Assembly: GCA_019925795.1 (NCBI GenBank)
Contig: CM034298.1
Span: forward strand, 47,580,365 to 47,644,364
Direction: 5' to 3'
Length of the DNA stretch: 64,000 bases
Source: Dendrobium chrysotoxum
Lineage: Eukaryota; Streptophyta; Magnoliopsida; Asparagales; Orchidaceae
The notes under the pieces were generated by a model that ran no database searches, was not told the DNA's origin, and worked only from the letters and a program-made list of their open reading frames with translations. Every line of letters starts with the position of its first letter. Within the stretch, counting starts at the first letter, position 1. The translations under genes and the position numbers were made by a program. Positions 12,421-23,731 of the stretch are shown one piece after another.

Positions 12421-14198
12421 TGAAAGTTCATTAGGGTTGTTAAGCCCTTATGAATTAGTCCCAAGGCTAACCAAGAGGGGGGGGGGGGGGGGGGGGGGGG
12501 GGGTGAATTGGTATTTAAAAAATTCTTACACAAAATGAAAATTATTTTTATCTTTTTGAATATTTAAAATAAAAATAATGTAAGCGGAAGCAGAATCACA
12601 GATCAGATCACAGAAATATGTGAAAATTAAAATGCGAAAAAATAAATAAAAAGAGCATACCAGATTTATAATGGTTCGGTCAACTTAACATATGTCCACT
12701 CCTCGGAGCCTCCCCTCCTGGTATTGCACAAAACTATAGTGACTCTCCTTCTACTCCTATAGTAAGGTGGAGAAGCCCTTATCAAATCTTTCCACCGACA
12801 TTGGTGAGACAGAGAACCTTGACTCCTTTTGCTTCCTCTTGAAGCAGGCAGAGAATCTAAAATCCTTTTGCTTCCTCCAAAAGTAAGAAGAGAACCTAGA
12901 ATCTTTTTGCTTCCTCCTAAAGCAGGCAGAGAACCTAGATCTGATGCTGATGATCGTCTCCCTAGAGCCACCACGGAACTAAGGACGAGGAAGGAAGACG
13001 ACGATCGAATCCTTGCTTGGAGCAACATTTGTGAAACCCCTCACAAACTCTCTCTCACAAGATTCTCTCTCTCTCCCAAACTCTCCCTCTCCTCTAAGCT
13101 CTCTTGGAGTGAAATATAACAAAAGATCTATTTTCGAAGTAAAAACAAGTTGCTTAAATAACAGGTTTCAAAAAACCTAATTTTTTAATTTTGTGCAACT
13201 GATTGTCCAGGACGTTCGTCAGATCGTCCAGAACGATTAGTACAAAACTAACTAAATCATCTAGAACATAGTTTAGGTCGTCTAGGAGATAAATAGGGAC
13301 GATGTGTAGAAATACAACTGATCGTTCCGGACGATGTTCAAATCATCCTGTACGATTAGTTCAAAATACGACATTATCGTTCAGTAGATAGTTCGAAATG
13401 TCCAGCAGATGAGTCGAGACGATTTAAAATAACACTGATCGTCCAGGATGATGTCGATATCATCCTGTACGATTAGTACAAAAAGGGACATCGTCCAGCA
13501 GATAGTTCGGGACGTCCAGGAGAAAGTTAAGGTTTTTCTTATTGATCATCCTAGATGATCCTGCGATTGTTCCGGACGATATGATCTATTAATCTAATCT
13601 TAATTATTCTTCTTAATCACCTGACTAATTTAAACATAATTGATACAAATCATTCAGGACGATGTGGGATCGTCTTGTACAATAACACATAAATTCAATA
13701 TCAAAACTTGCCTAAATAAGTTAGCGGTTGAGATTTTTTATTTAAGAATATCGTCCAGAATGATAGGAGGATCGTCGAGGACAATTTACTTAATCAAGTT
13801 AACTTATCCCAGATTCCTTAATTAGGATTTCTATTTTTAACAGATCATCTAGGATAATATTTTGATCGTCCTGTATGATATGATCAAAAATAGAAAAAAC
13901 TCTTAACTCACTAAATTTCGCCCCCTGAGTGCATGTATGCAAGGTTACTTAGCATCAGAATTCACTTTATTACATTTGACTCAAGAAAGGTTAAAAACAT
14001 TATTAGAATTTGAAATTACAAACTGACTTAGTCTTAATCTACCTAATCTTGAGCTAGCTTGAATTTCACTTGATCTTGTAGACCTAAAAAGTTAGTAGGT
14101 AAGATAACTACAAACAGATATGCAATAGTAACATTAGTAGAGAAATAAAAATATTTGTTATCATCAAAATTATGATCCTTGAATTCAGATTTGCAATA
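12421..14198 (-). repeat. Copia A LTR (3' LTR in element orientation)
   Basis: This pairs with 20644-22392. On the minus strand it begins TATTGCAAATC after the polypurine tract and ends CTTTCA. It contains a 27-G run at 12477-12503 where the partner has six G, three copies of a 39-bp tandem unit (about 12820-12940; the partner has four), and many CGTCC/GGACGAT palindromic motifs at about 13200-13880. Confidence 0.9.
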
Positions 14199-15879
14199 AT
14201 CTCCCTCTTTTTTATGATGGCAAATATTTGTTAGATAATTTTAAATCAGGCAAATAATGCAAAGTAAAATAAAATATTATAAGTAAAGCAAAGCATATTT
14301 TACTGAAACAGGCAAACGATACAATACTAACACTACTCCCCCTTTTGACATCACAAAAAGGAAGAAAATCACAAAGTAGAACACCTTCATGAAAGAACAA
14401 CAATACAAACATCACACTGGAAGCAAACAATAAGAAAAAACAAAAAATAAATTACATGTACGATGGACCCTAATCAGGTGGAAAGGAATGCTCAAGGGAG
14501 TCCAAAATATAAAAAAAGATTCAAATCAAAATATAAATAAAAAATTAAACAGATAACGAAAATAACAAATAAAAGCTAAGTTTTTTTTTGAATCGATCAG
14601 CTCCAATAAATTAAAATTTTTCCTTAATTTTTGATTTAAAAACCAATAAGAAGAAATTGACGAGCTGAAATCCAGAAAAGTTAAAAAATTGATTTTTGTA
14701 AACCCTACCTCGGATACCTTACATGTTCAAATTCCTTTCAAACAAAAATTTAATTCAGAAGAAAAGAAATTAGATAAGAAAAGTGATCCTTTCAAACTTC
14801 GTTCCAGAAAAATATATGATAAAATAGTATTGCAAATGAACGAACCAAAAATTATGATCTTTTATCTCAAGTATTTGAATATATTAGGTAGCACATGAAT
14901 TCTTCTAAGATTTTTAAAGGTTTGAAAGAGGAGAAAGCTTATTTTTTTGTGGGCTCATTTTGTACCTCTTTTTTAATTATTTGGCGCACTTTGCGCATCT
15001 TTTAATTTTTGATATACTTTGTCTATCTTTTTAATTTTTGACGAATATTACGCATCTTTTCAGTGTTAGGCTCATTTTGTGCCTCTTTTTCAGTTGATTA
15101 ACATACTTTGCTCATTTTTGCGAGCTTCCTTTTTTTCAAAACTTTTAAAAGACTCTGAGTTGTGAGATTATCTTCTAGATATAAGAAAAGAAAAAACTCA
15201 CTCTCTTAGATAAGAAAAAGTAATCCACAAAATAGAATCGTTCTCATAATATAAATGCAATCACCTGATTAAGAAAATGCGAAAATAATTCAATGATTTG
15301 GAGCACTACTCATATGAGATAGATTACTGTAAGAAGATAAAATAGATCTCTATTTCTAAATTTAATTTTTTTAATTTTGAAAAAGATTTTTATTCAAAAA
15401 GAAAAATATACCATTAAAGAAGTTAAAGGAAGAGAAATAATCATTAATATTTTTTCCCTTAACTATTTTAGAGATGTCAATCACTGCTTACAAGTTTCTA
15501 AATAAAAATAAGATAAAAATTTCATTTAAAAATTAAGTTCATCAGCAGTAGTGAGTAGTGATCTGATTTTGAAGAAAATAAATAGGAAATAAAAAAATAA
15601 AAGGAAATCACATAAAAAGAAATAACTAAATCAAACAGATAACAACAGAAAAAATGAGGAAAATCAACAGAAAATCAACAAAACATATAAAAAAATATTC
15701 AAACAAATCAAACAAAAATTAAGAACTGAAACATAAACATAGGGTATCATTTTTAAGCATGAATATCTATCACACCTAATATGATTCTTAAGATGCTAAA
15801 TGTTCCAAAGGCCAGTCGTTTTATGAAGATATCTGCTAGTTAATTTTTAGTGGCTACATGATGTAGCTCTATGTCTCCA
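14199..15879 (-). other. Copia A 3' non-coding region with polypurine tract
   Basis: About 1.7 kb lie between RNase H and the 3' LTR. The polypurine tract reads, on the minus strand, AAAAAAGAGGGAGAT at about 14199-14213, directly before the LTR. A diverged tandem repeat built on AAAAGATGCGCAAAGTGCGCC lies at about 14945-15120. I see no env-like coding potential here. Confidence 0.65.
14945..15120 (-). repeat. Tandem AGATGCGCAAAGTGCGCC-type repeat in copia A
   Basis: On the minus strand the motif (A)AAAGATGCGCAAAGTGCGCCAA alternates with AAAGAGGCACAAAATGAGCC in about six diverged units. A matching array lies at the equivalent place in copia B (56720-56895). Confidence 0.7.
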
Positions 15880-18765
15880 TTGATAACATGGTCCCTAATG
15901 AAGTGGTGCTTGATGTCGATATGTTTGGTCCTCGAGTGTTGGATTGGGTTCTTTGAAATATAGATGGCACTAGTGCTATCACATATGACATAAATTATGC
16001 CTACAGAAAGTCTTAAATCTCAAATTTGTTGTTTTAACCAAAGAACTTGGGCCACACAACTTGCTAAGATAATGTATTCAGCTTCAGTAGTGGACAGTGC
16101 AATTGAGTTCTATTTTTTATGGACCAGGGACTAAGAATTATCTTATGAATTGACATGTTCCAGATGTGCTCTTTCTATCCACCTTACATTTTGTAAAGTC
16201 AGAATCAGAGTATCCTATAATTTCAAAGGAGGTGTTGTGCCTAGGATACCAGATTCCTAAGTTTTGAGTCCCTAAGAGATATCTTAGAATTCTCTTAACA
16301 GCAGTCAGGTGGGACTCTTTTAGATTAGCCTAAAATCTAGCACATAGATAAAAACTAAACATAATATCAGGTCTGCTAGCAGTCAGGTAAAAAAGTAATT
16401 CAATTATTCTTCTGTACTTCTTCTGATCAACAAATTTTTTATTTGAATTCTTATCTAACTGGACATTGGAAGTCATGGGAGTGTTGATTGGCTTGGCTTT
16501 ATCCATTTTATATTTCTTCAGGATGTCCTTAATGTATTTTGATTGACTAAGAAATACTTCTTCATCCATTTGCCTTATACTAAATTCTAGAAAGTAGGAC
16601 AATTCTTTCATCATACTTATCTCAAATTTCTTACTCATTGTTTTAAAAAAATCATCACATAAATTTTTATCAGAAGATCCAAAAAGTATATCATCAACAT
16701 AGATCTAAACAATGAGTAATTCATCTCCTACTCTCCTCAAAAAAAGGGTGGTGTCTACACTCCCCTTAACAAACTCTCTTTCGAGTAGGAATGTGCTAAG
16801 TCTCTCATATCATGCTCTGGGTGCCTGTTTTAATCCATATAATATCTTTTTCAATATGAAAATATAAATTGAAAATTCAAAATTCTCAAAGCTAGGGGGT
16901 TGCTCTATAAACACATCTTCCTTTATTATCTCATTTAAAAAGGCACTCTTGACATCTATTTGGAAAAGCTTAAATCCCTTATAACAGGCAAAGACTAGTA
17001 GCACTCTAATGGCTTCCAAATGGGCTACAGGGGTAAAGGTTTCCTTAAAATCAATCCATTCTATTTGGTTGTACCCCTTAGCCACTAATCTTGCCTTATT
17101 CCTAACCACCATATTAGAATCATTCATTTTATTCTTAAAGATCCATTTGGTTCCTACTATACTCTAGTCCTTAGGTCTTTCTACCAGCTTCCAAACATTA
17201 TTCCTAACAAATTGATTTAGTTCCTCTTGTATGGCTAGGATTCAGAATTCATCAGATAGGGCTTAATTGATATTGGTGAGTTCAGTCATTGAAATAAAGA
17301 CAAAGTGGTTCACTTCTTTTCTAAGTCAATGCCTAGTTCTGACACCTTCAAAAGTGTCTCCTAAGATCAATTCTTTATGATGAATCGAAGAATATCTCTA
17401 TTCTCTAAGCAGTAAAACTTCAGGTTCTACTCTTTCCTCCAGATTTACAGATTCTACTCCTTGGGTGACTTCTACAACCTCCTCTTCTTCTACCCTAGAC
17501 CCTCCAGAATTATTAGATTCATCAAACACAATATGTGTGGTCTCCTCAATAATCAGTGATCTCTTATTGAAGACTCTATAGGATTTTTCAACACTTGAAT
17601 AACCTAGGAACACTCCTTCATCAAATTTTGGGTCAAACTTTTCTAGTTGAGACTTCCCATTATTCAGAATGAATGCCTTACATCTAAAGACACGGAGGTA
17701 AGAGAGGTTGGGTGTCCTACCCTTAAGAATTTTATAGGGTATTTTATTTAGCTTAGATCTAAGATTTACCCTATTCATAACTTAACAGACTGTATTCACT
17801 ACTTCTGCCCAAAAGTATTTAGGAAGTTTCAGCTAACATAGCATTAGCGGCTCCTACCAGGATCCTGTTCTTCCTTTCAGCTATCCCATTCTACTGAGGG
17901 GTCCTAGGAGCTAAAAAATTATAATCTATCCCTTTCTCCTTACAGTAGGTTTCAAACTTCTCATTTTTAAACTCTCAATCATGATCACTATGAATAGTCA
18001 CAATCTCACAAGCTAGCTTCCTCTGAATCCAGGTGGAAAAAGATCTAAACTTCTCAAATGATTCACTTTTATGAGATAAAAATCTAACCCAGGTGAACCT
18101 CAAATAATCATTAACAATCACATACCCAAAGACTTTCCCTCCTAAGCTTGAAGTGTTGACAGGTCCAAAGAGATCCATGTGCAGGACTTTTAAGGGTTTG
18201 CTAGTGTTTGTCTTTGATTAAGTGGAAGGAGGATTTGACTTGCTTCCCTAACTGACAGGCATCATACAAGTGGTCCTTAGTGAATTCTAGTTTGGGGACA
18301 CCTCTCACTAAGTCTTTTTGGGTGATCTTCCTAAGGCTTTTCATGCTTGTATAATACAATCTCCTATGCACAGCCATGATTCATTAATAATTAATTTTAA
18401 GCAAATAATAATATCAATTTTAAAGCAATTTAAATCCAGCATGTAGACGTTATTGATCCTTTTTTCCTACAAAATAATTTTGTCATTTAAGCTTATAAGG
18501 CAACAAGTTGGCAGAAATTTTATGCTGAAGCCTTTATCGCAGAGTTGGCTGATGCTGAGCAGATTGTGTTTTAGTCCATCTATAAGTAAAATATTATCAA
18601 TGATGAAATTTTTTGAATCACCAATTATACCTGATCCCATCACTCTCTTGGTGGTGTTATCTCTAAGTGTTATATTGCCTCTTTCCTTGGTCTCCAACAA
18701 AATAAATTGATTTGCATCTCCAGTTATATGCCTTAAACATTCATTATCCAGGTACCACATGCTCT
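15880..18765 (-). pseudogene. Copia A pol (protease, integrase, reverse transcriptase, RNase H)
   Basis: Pol fragments appear in copia order. The protease region reads WYLDNEC near 18757, where the catalytic Asp-Ser-Gly would be expected but is Asp-Asn-Glu. Integrase follows with MDLFGP at 18178 and SDHD near 17980, then the C-terminal region at 17398-17778. Reverse transcriptase follows with KGYNQIE and LKQAPRA at 16810-17127 and IYVDDILFGSSD near 16690, then RNase H near 16070 with STTEAEY. Many in-frame stops separate the pieces, including one just after LKQAPRA. The polyprotein cannot be expressed intact. Confidence 0.85.
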
Positions 18766-18914
18766 CATGAGATCATTTATGAGAGTATCCCTACAAAATC
18801 ATCAAATGTCAGATTTAGGAACCCAAACAGGTTTGGGTCCCTTGTGATGAAAAGAAGAATGCGATGCATATATGCTATGCTGTGGATTTTATAATTTTAG
18901 TCTCCACACCTAAT

Positions 18915-20585
18915 ATGTACTATGATGAACAGTGCAAGTGTGGGAGATATGTCCTAGCATGTCATAAGAAAAATATCTAACACCAGAAAAAGGATTTACT
19001 AATCTACATAGGTGATAATGCCTCTTTCTAGGGTTGAATGATGCATGCTTTGATGATGATTTATAAAATTCTTCAAGTGATGTTGGTTGTTTATTTTTTA
19101 TGAAAGCAGTTAATTCAGCATCAAAAAATTTATTTGAACTTTCAAGAATTGAATTTTTCATTCTCAATGCATGCTCCATACTCTCTAAATCAGATATAAG
19201 AGTTTCTAATTCCTTGAATGCAATTTCTAATTCAACATGCGATATTTTCAAGAAATCATGCTCAACAAATAAATTAGAATATTTTTTATTTAATTTATCA
19301 AATTCATCAAGTAATGCCATATGATTGCTATCCAAGGTGGAAATATTTTTAATTAAAATTTCATGCTCTTTTTGTAAGTTCAGAAATTTCAATTTTAGGC
19401 TAGTATACAATTTTTTCAACTTCCTGTACGATGTATGAATTTTCTCAGAAACTTCAAGCAATTGATCGTATGTTAATTTGCATACCTCTTCTTGGTTAGA
19501 GTGACCAAGATGATCATCCACCATCAAACATAAGTTGGTTACCTCCTCTTCAGCTTCAATTTCAGAAGAGTCAGATGCTGATCAGCCTATAAAGCCTTTT
19601 GAATCTTCTTCTTGTCCTTTCTGAACTTAGGCTTTTATTCAACTTTCTTCTTGCTTGGGTGAGCCTTCAATGTTGGGCATTCAGACTTCACATGTCCTAG
19701 CTTCTTGCATTCAAAATAGATAACATCAAAAGAAACTTTAGAGTTCTTACCAGATTTACCTTTGTTTCACTTCTGATTATGCTTTTATTTCTTCCTTAGG
19801 AAACTTTTGAATTATCTTGTGATTAAGGCCATGTCATCATCATCAAAACCTGAATAGCTAGAATCGGAATCATCAGCCTTCAAGGCTATGGCTTTCTCCT
19901 TCTTTTCCTCACCTACATCAACCTTCCTTTGGTTCACTCCTTGCTCGTAAGTAATTAGTGATCCAAATAAGTTATCAATTGAATAATTATTCAAATCATT
20001 CGATTCAGTAATTGCAGTAATTTTAGCATCAAAGGAAGAAGGCAAATATTATAAAATTTTGTTCACTTTTTCATAGTTCGTAAGCTCTATTCCTAAGGCA
20101 TGCATGGAAGTGATAATTTGTGTAAATCTAGTGTATATCTCAGAAATTGATTCATTAAATTTCATGCGAAAGAGTTTATAATCATGCAAAAGATTATTCA
20201 GACTAGATTGTTTAACCTCGTTCGTTCCTTCATAGGTAATGCATAATCTATCCTAAATTTCTTTCCTAGTTGCACAAGTTGAAACATACATATAATCTTC
20301 AGATTTCAATCCACAGAAAAAGCAGTTCAAATATTTAGCATTCAATTGAGCAAGATCTCTATCATCAGTTGTTCATTCAGCAAATAAAATTTTAGTTTTA
20401 ACTCCATTAACAAGTCTATATGGTGCAACATAAACTTCTTTAACAAGCATCCACATGCGATAATCAATCAATTATAAAAAGTGGACATGCGAGTTTTTTA
20501 AAAATAAAAAAGGAATATTATCAAATAAAGATGGTCGTGTGATTGAATAACTTTTCACAGTATTATGATTATCAAAGTTAGCCAT
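18915..20585 (-). pseudogene. Copia A gag
   Basis: The frame starts with ATG at 20585 (MANFDNHNT). It reads in pieces through a copia Gag region (for example INESISEIYTRF-like sequence near 20150 and an acidic stretch near 19850). It then reaches a zinc knuckle near 19690-19730 reading IYFECKKLGHVKSEC, in which the first Cys of the CCHC motif is Tyr. From 19527 to about 19050 comes a long coiled coil rich in Leu, Lys and Glu, as in Sirevirus Gag proteins. Several stops and frameshifts interrupt it, so no complete protein is made. Gag normally forms the virus-like particle. Confidence 0.8.
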
Positions 20586-20629
20586 AGATCAAAATTAAAA
20601 TTTTTATAAAACTTCATTTTATGAATCCC

Positions 20630-20641
20630 GCTCTGATATTA
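20630..20641 (-). promoter_or_regulatory. Copia A primer binding site (tRNA-iMet type, mutated)
   Basis: On the minus strand the LTR end is followed by TAATATCAGAGC. The canonical copia site complementary to the initiator Met tRNA is TGGTATCAGAGC, so two G-to-A changes are present. Confidence 0.7.
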
Positions 20642-20643
20642 CT

Positions 20644-22392
20644 TGAAAGTTCGTTAGGGTTGTTAAGCCCTTACGAACTAGTTCCAAAGCTAACTAAGAG
20701 GGGGGTGAATTGGTATTTTAAAAATTCTTACACAAAATAAAATTATTTGTCTTTTTAAATATTTAAACACAAACAATATAAGCGAAAGCGGATAACCAAA
20801 ATAAGATTTTCAACCACAGATCAGATCATAGAAATATGTGAAAATTAAAATGTAGAAAAATAAATTAAAAGAGCACACCAAATTTATAGTGGTTCAATCA
20901 ACTTGGCCTACATCCACTCCCCAGAGCCTCCCCTCCAGATATTGCACTAAATTATAATGACTCTTCTTCTGCTCCCATAGCAAGGCGGAGAAGCCCTTAC
21001 AAAATCTTTCCACCGACACCGGTGAGACAGAGAACTTGGACTCCTTTTGCTTCCTCCTGAAGCAAACATAGAACCCTAACTCCTTTTGTGTCCTCCTAAA
21101 GCAGGTAGAGAACATAGAATCCTTTTACTTCCTCCTGAAGTAGGCAGAGAACCCAGAATCATTTTACTTCCTCCTAAAGCAGGCAGAGAACCTAGATCTG
21201 ATGCTGATGATCGTCTCCCTAGAGCCACCACAGAACTAAGGACAATGAAGGAAGATGACGATCGAATCCTTGCTTGGAGCAACCTTTGTGAAACCCCTCA
21301 TAAACTTTCCTTCACAAGATTCTCTCTCTCCCAAACACTCCCTCTCCTCTAAGCTCTCTTGGAGTGGAATACATCAAAAGATCTATTTTTGAAGTAAAAA
21401 TAAGTTGCTTAAATAACAGGCTTAAAAAAACTTAGTTTTTTAATTTTGTGCAACAGATCGTCCTGTACGATTAGTACAAAATTGACTAAATTGTCCAGAA
21501 CATAGTTCTGGTCGTCCAAGAAATAAATCGAGACGATATGTAGAAATACAACTGATCGTCCTATACAATTAGTTCAAAATAAGACATTATTGTTCAGCAG
21601 ATTGTTCGGGACGTCCAACAAATGAGTCAGGATGATTTGAATTAACACTGATCATCCAGGATGATGTCGATATCATCCTGTACAATTAGTACAAAAAGGG
21701 ACATATCGTCCAGCAGATAGTTCGGGATGTCTAGGAGAAAGTTAAGATTTTTCTTATTGATTATCCTGAATGATCCTGCGATCGTCCCAGATGATATGAT
21801 CGATCAATCTAACCTTAATTATTTTCCTTAATCACCTAACTTATTTAGGCATGATTGGGACAAATCATCCAGGACAATGTGGGATCATCATATACGATTA
21901 GACACATAAATTCAATCTCAAAACTTGCCTAAATAAGTTTGGCGGCTGAGATTTTTGATTTAAGAATATCATCTAGGATGATGGGAGGATCGTTCAAGAC
22001 GATTTACTTAATCAGGTTAACTTATCTCAGATGCCCTAATTAGAGTTTCTATTTTTAACAGATCATTCTATATGATATGATCAAAAATAAAAAAAGTCTA
22101 ACTCACTAAATTTCTCCCCCTTAGTGTGTGTGTGCAAGGTTACTTAGCATCAGGATCCACTTTATTACTTTTGACTCAAGAAAAGTAAAAAAATTATTGG
22201 AATTTGAAATTACAAACTAACTCAGTCTTAATCTACCCAATCTTGAGCTGGTTTGAATTGCACTTGATCTTGTGGACTTGAAAAGTTAATCGGCAGGGTA
22301 ACTACAAACAAATGTGCAGTAGTAACATTAATAGAGAAACAAAAATATTTGTTATCATCAAAATTATGATCCTTGAATCCAGATTTGTAACA
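20644..22392 (-). repeat. Copia A LTR (5' LTR in element orientation)
   Basis: This is the partner of 12421-14198. On the minus strand it begins TGTTACAAATCTGG at 22392 and ends CTTTCA at 20644, next to the primer binding site. It carries four copies of a 39-bp unit at about 21040-21200 and scattered CGTCCAGGACGAT-type motifs at about 21450-22080. Confidence 0.9.
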
Positions 22393-23483
22393 GGTCCCAA
22401 ATCTAGTGCCACAGAAGAACCAACATTAACTAAATACAGACTCAAAACATTGACTCTAGTATCCTAAATAACAGGGCCAATAGGGGCCAAAGCCACAGGT
22501 TCAGACGAACCATTCACAATTAAAGGAAGCTCCACCGTGACTTCCCCACACCCAAGCAACACATTATCACCAGTAATAGTTGAGGGCCCCAGCCGAGAAG
22601 CAACCCCAGCACCCTTATCCCATGATACTTCATCCAACTCGTAGGCCACAACCCTAGCATCAATTTTTCTATCAGGAAGAACATTTTGCAAAACACCAAA
22701 GTCATTTCCAGCTGACTTAATAGGATAAGAAGAACCAACAGGAACATTCAACGAGACAGAAAAATGAGACCGACATTCCCCACGCCCATGCCTGATAGAT
22801 TTACAGTGAACAAAAAATTGAGGGAAAGCCTCCATTTCAACTAGCTGGATGTAACCGAACTTTTCTAGACCAATCCACACTTTGTCCGGATACTTCTCAG
22901 TGATGTCAAGCTCAACCAACACACGCGTAAGAGAAGGCTGAGAGCCGATGGATGTGGCATTGCCAACTTTTAGTGGATGACCAAAAATCAACCCTAAAGC
23001 ATGAAGGATTCGGGGAGTGAAGAGATGAGGGCGCATATTGGGGAAGGAGATCCGGATAGGAATAACAGGACATTCAACACTAATATCTAAGGAAGGAGAC
23101 CATTTAGTTAATTTCATGTAACAATTATAGACTAAGTAAGATCTGTGGCAGAACACCCTGCTATAATTGAGGTCATTCATTAGCTTAATCAGAACATGCG
23201 ATGAATCGAGCAAAGTAACTGAGAAATTGACATTAAGCTTCAAGTTGAAAAAAAATCTATGGATGGAGTCCAGGCTAGGATGCCAGGACGGAAAAAAGCC
23301 AACTAGTGAAAATTGGAATGGAACTGCAAGCACAAGGTTCTCTTGTTTGGAGATCCACAAAGACGACAATCCATGGAAGGATGACATTTTGAGCTCAAGA
23401 AAACACACATCAGAGGGAGAACTAAATAAAGCATCAACGAAAGAACACGATTTGTTGGAACCATTCAAAAAATCAGGATCCAA
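22393..23483 (-). pseudogene. LINE ORF1 (DUF4283 plus zinc knuckle), 5' part
   Basis: The open stretch from ATG at 23483 encodes 339 residues before a TAG at 22464-22466. The middle contains a DUF4283-type nucleic-acid-binding region (FFNLKLNVNFSVTLLDSS through PRILHALGLIFGHPLKVGNA) followed by a zinc-knuckle-like motif (FVHCKSIRHGRGECR). This order is typical of ORF1 of plant L1 LINEs, which packages the element RNA. Reading continues past the TAG to the copia A insertion point at 22392/22393. The rest of ORF1 resumes at 12420, on the far side of copia A. Confidence 0.8.
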
Positions 23484-23713
23484 GAAACGATTTCACGCCA
23501 TTCTAGCCGTGAACGGCCGAAAGAGGACGAAAAAACCAAACGAAAAAAAAATAAAACCCACAAAGGAAAGGAAAGAGGAGCTTTCCTGCAGTCACAGCAG
23601 TGTCAAGAGCCTCCGAGGAGGAGATTCGGAGAGACGGGAGAGCAAGCCCTAGACGTCTCGGGAGCAGGAGAAGCCAGTTGAATAGAAGACTTAAGTCAAC
23701 ATGCAATGACCCC

Positions 23714-23731
23714 CAATTTGAGAGATATCAT
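23714..23731. repeat. LINE target-site duplication, right copy
   Basis: This is the partner of 11466-11483 and marks the 5' end of the minus-strand LINE. Confidence 0.75.

Larger units (their letters stand above)
12421..22392 (-). mobile_element. Copia A: Ty1/copia Sirevirus-like LTR retrotransposon, degenerate
   Basis: This 9.97-kb element lies on the minus strand inside LINE ORF1. It has LTRs of 1778 and 1749 bp, a weak tRNA-iMet primer binding site, a polypurine tract, and gag and pol in copia order (protease, integrase, reverse transcriptase, RNase H). The flanking 5-mers are GGACC (12416-12420) and GGTCC (22393-22397), a likely target duplication with one mismatch. Stretches of the LTRs compared by eye differ at about 10% of positions, and all proteins contain stops, so the copy is old and inactive. 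Long Gag with a coiled coil, LTR design and polypurine tract point to the Sirevirus lineage. I see no env-like ORF, unlike copia B. Confidence 0.9.
11484..23713 (-). mobile_element. L1-type LINE (non-LTR retrotransposon), lacking ORF2, split by copia A
   Basis: The element is bounded by an 18-bp direct repeat with one mismatch: CAATTTGAAAGATATCAT at 11466-11483 and CAATTTGAGAGATATCAT at 23714-23731. On the minus strand it starts near 23713 and ends in a short A run (seen as T at 11484-11490), as expected for target-primed integration. Without copia A it is only about 2.26 kb. It holds ORF1 and a 3' UTR that ends, on the minus strand, CTTTCTAATGGAATTCTCAT before the A run. Plant L1 elements are usually about 6 kb with an endonuclease/reverse transcriptase ORF2, which is absent, so this copy is internally deleted or non-autonomous. 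Confidence 0.75.

Noticed and set aside
12829..13119. Plus-strand ORF with repeated LLPPKAGREPR peptides (also 21086-21352)
   Set aside because: It is translated from the 39-bp LTR minisatellite of copia A, antisense to the element. It survives because the unit is a multiple of three.
23167..23652. Plus-strand ORF of 161 residues rich in Lys
   Set aside because: It is antisense to the LINE ORF1 5' region and has no domain.
11976..23700. The word GAAGACTTAAGTCAA at both about 11978 and 23686 near the LINE ends
   Set aside because: It is partly palindromic (ACTTAAGT), not at either terminus and not extended in either direction. The 18-bp duplication explains the ends better.
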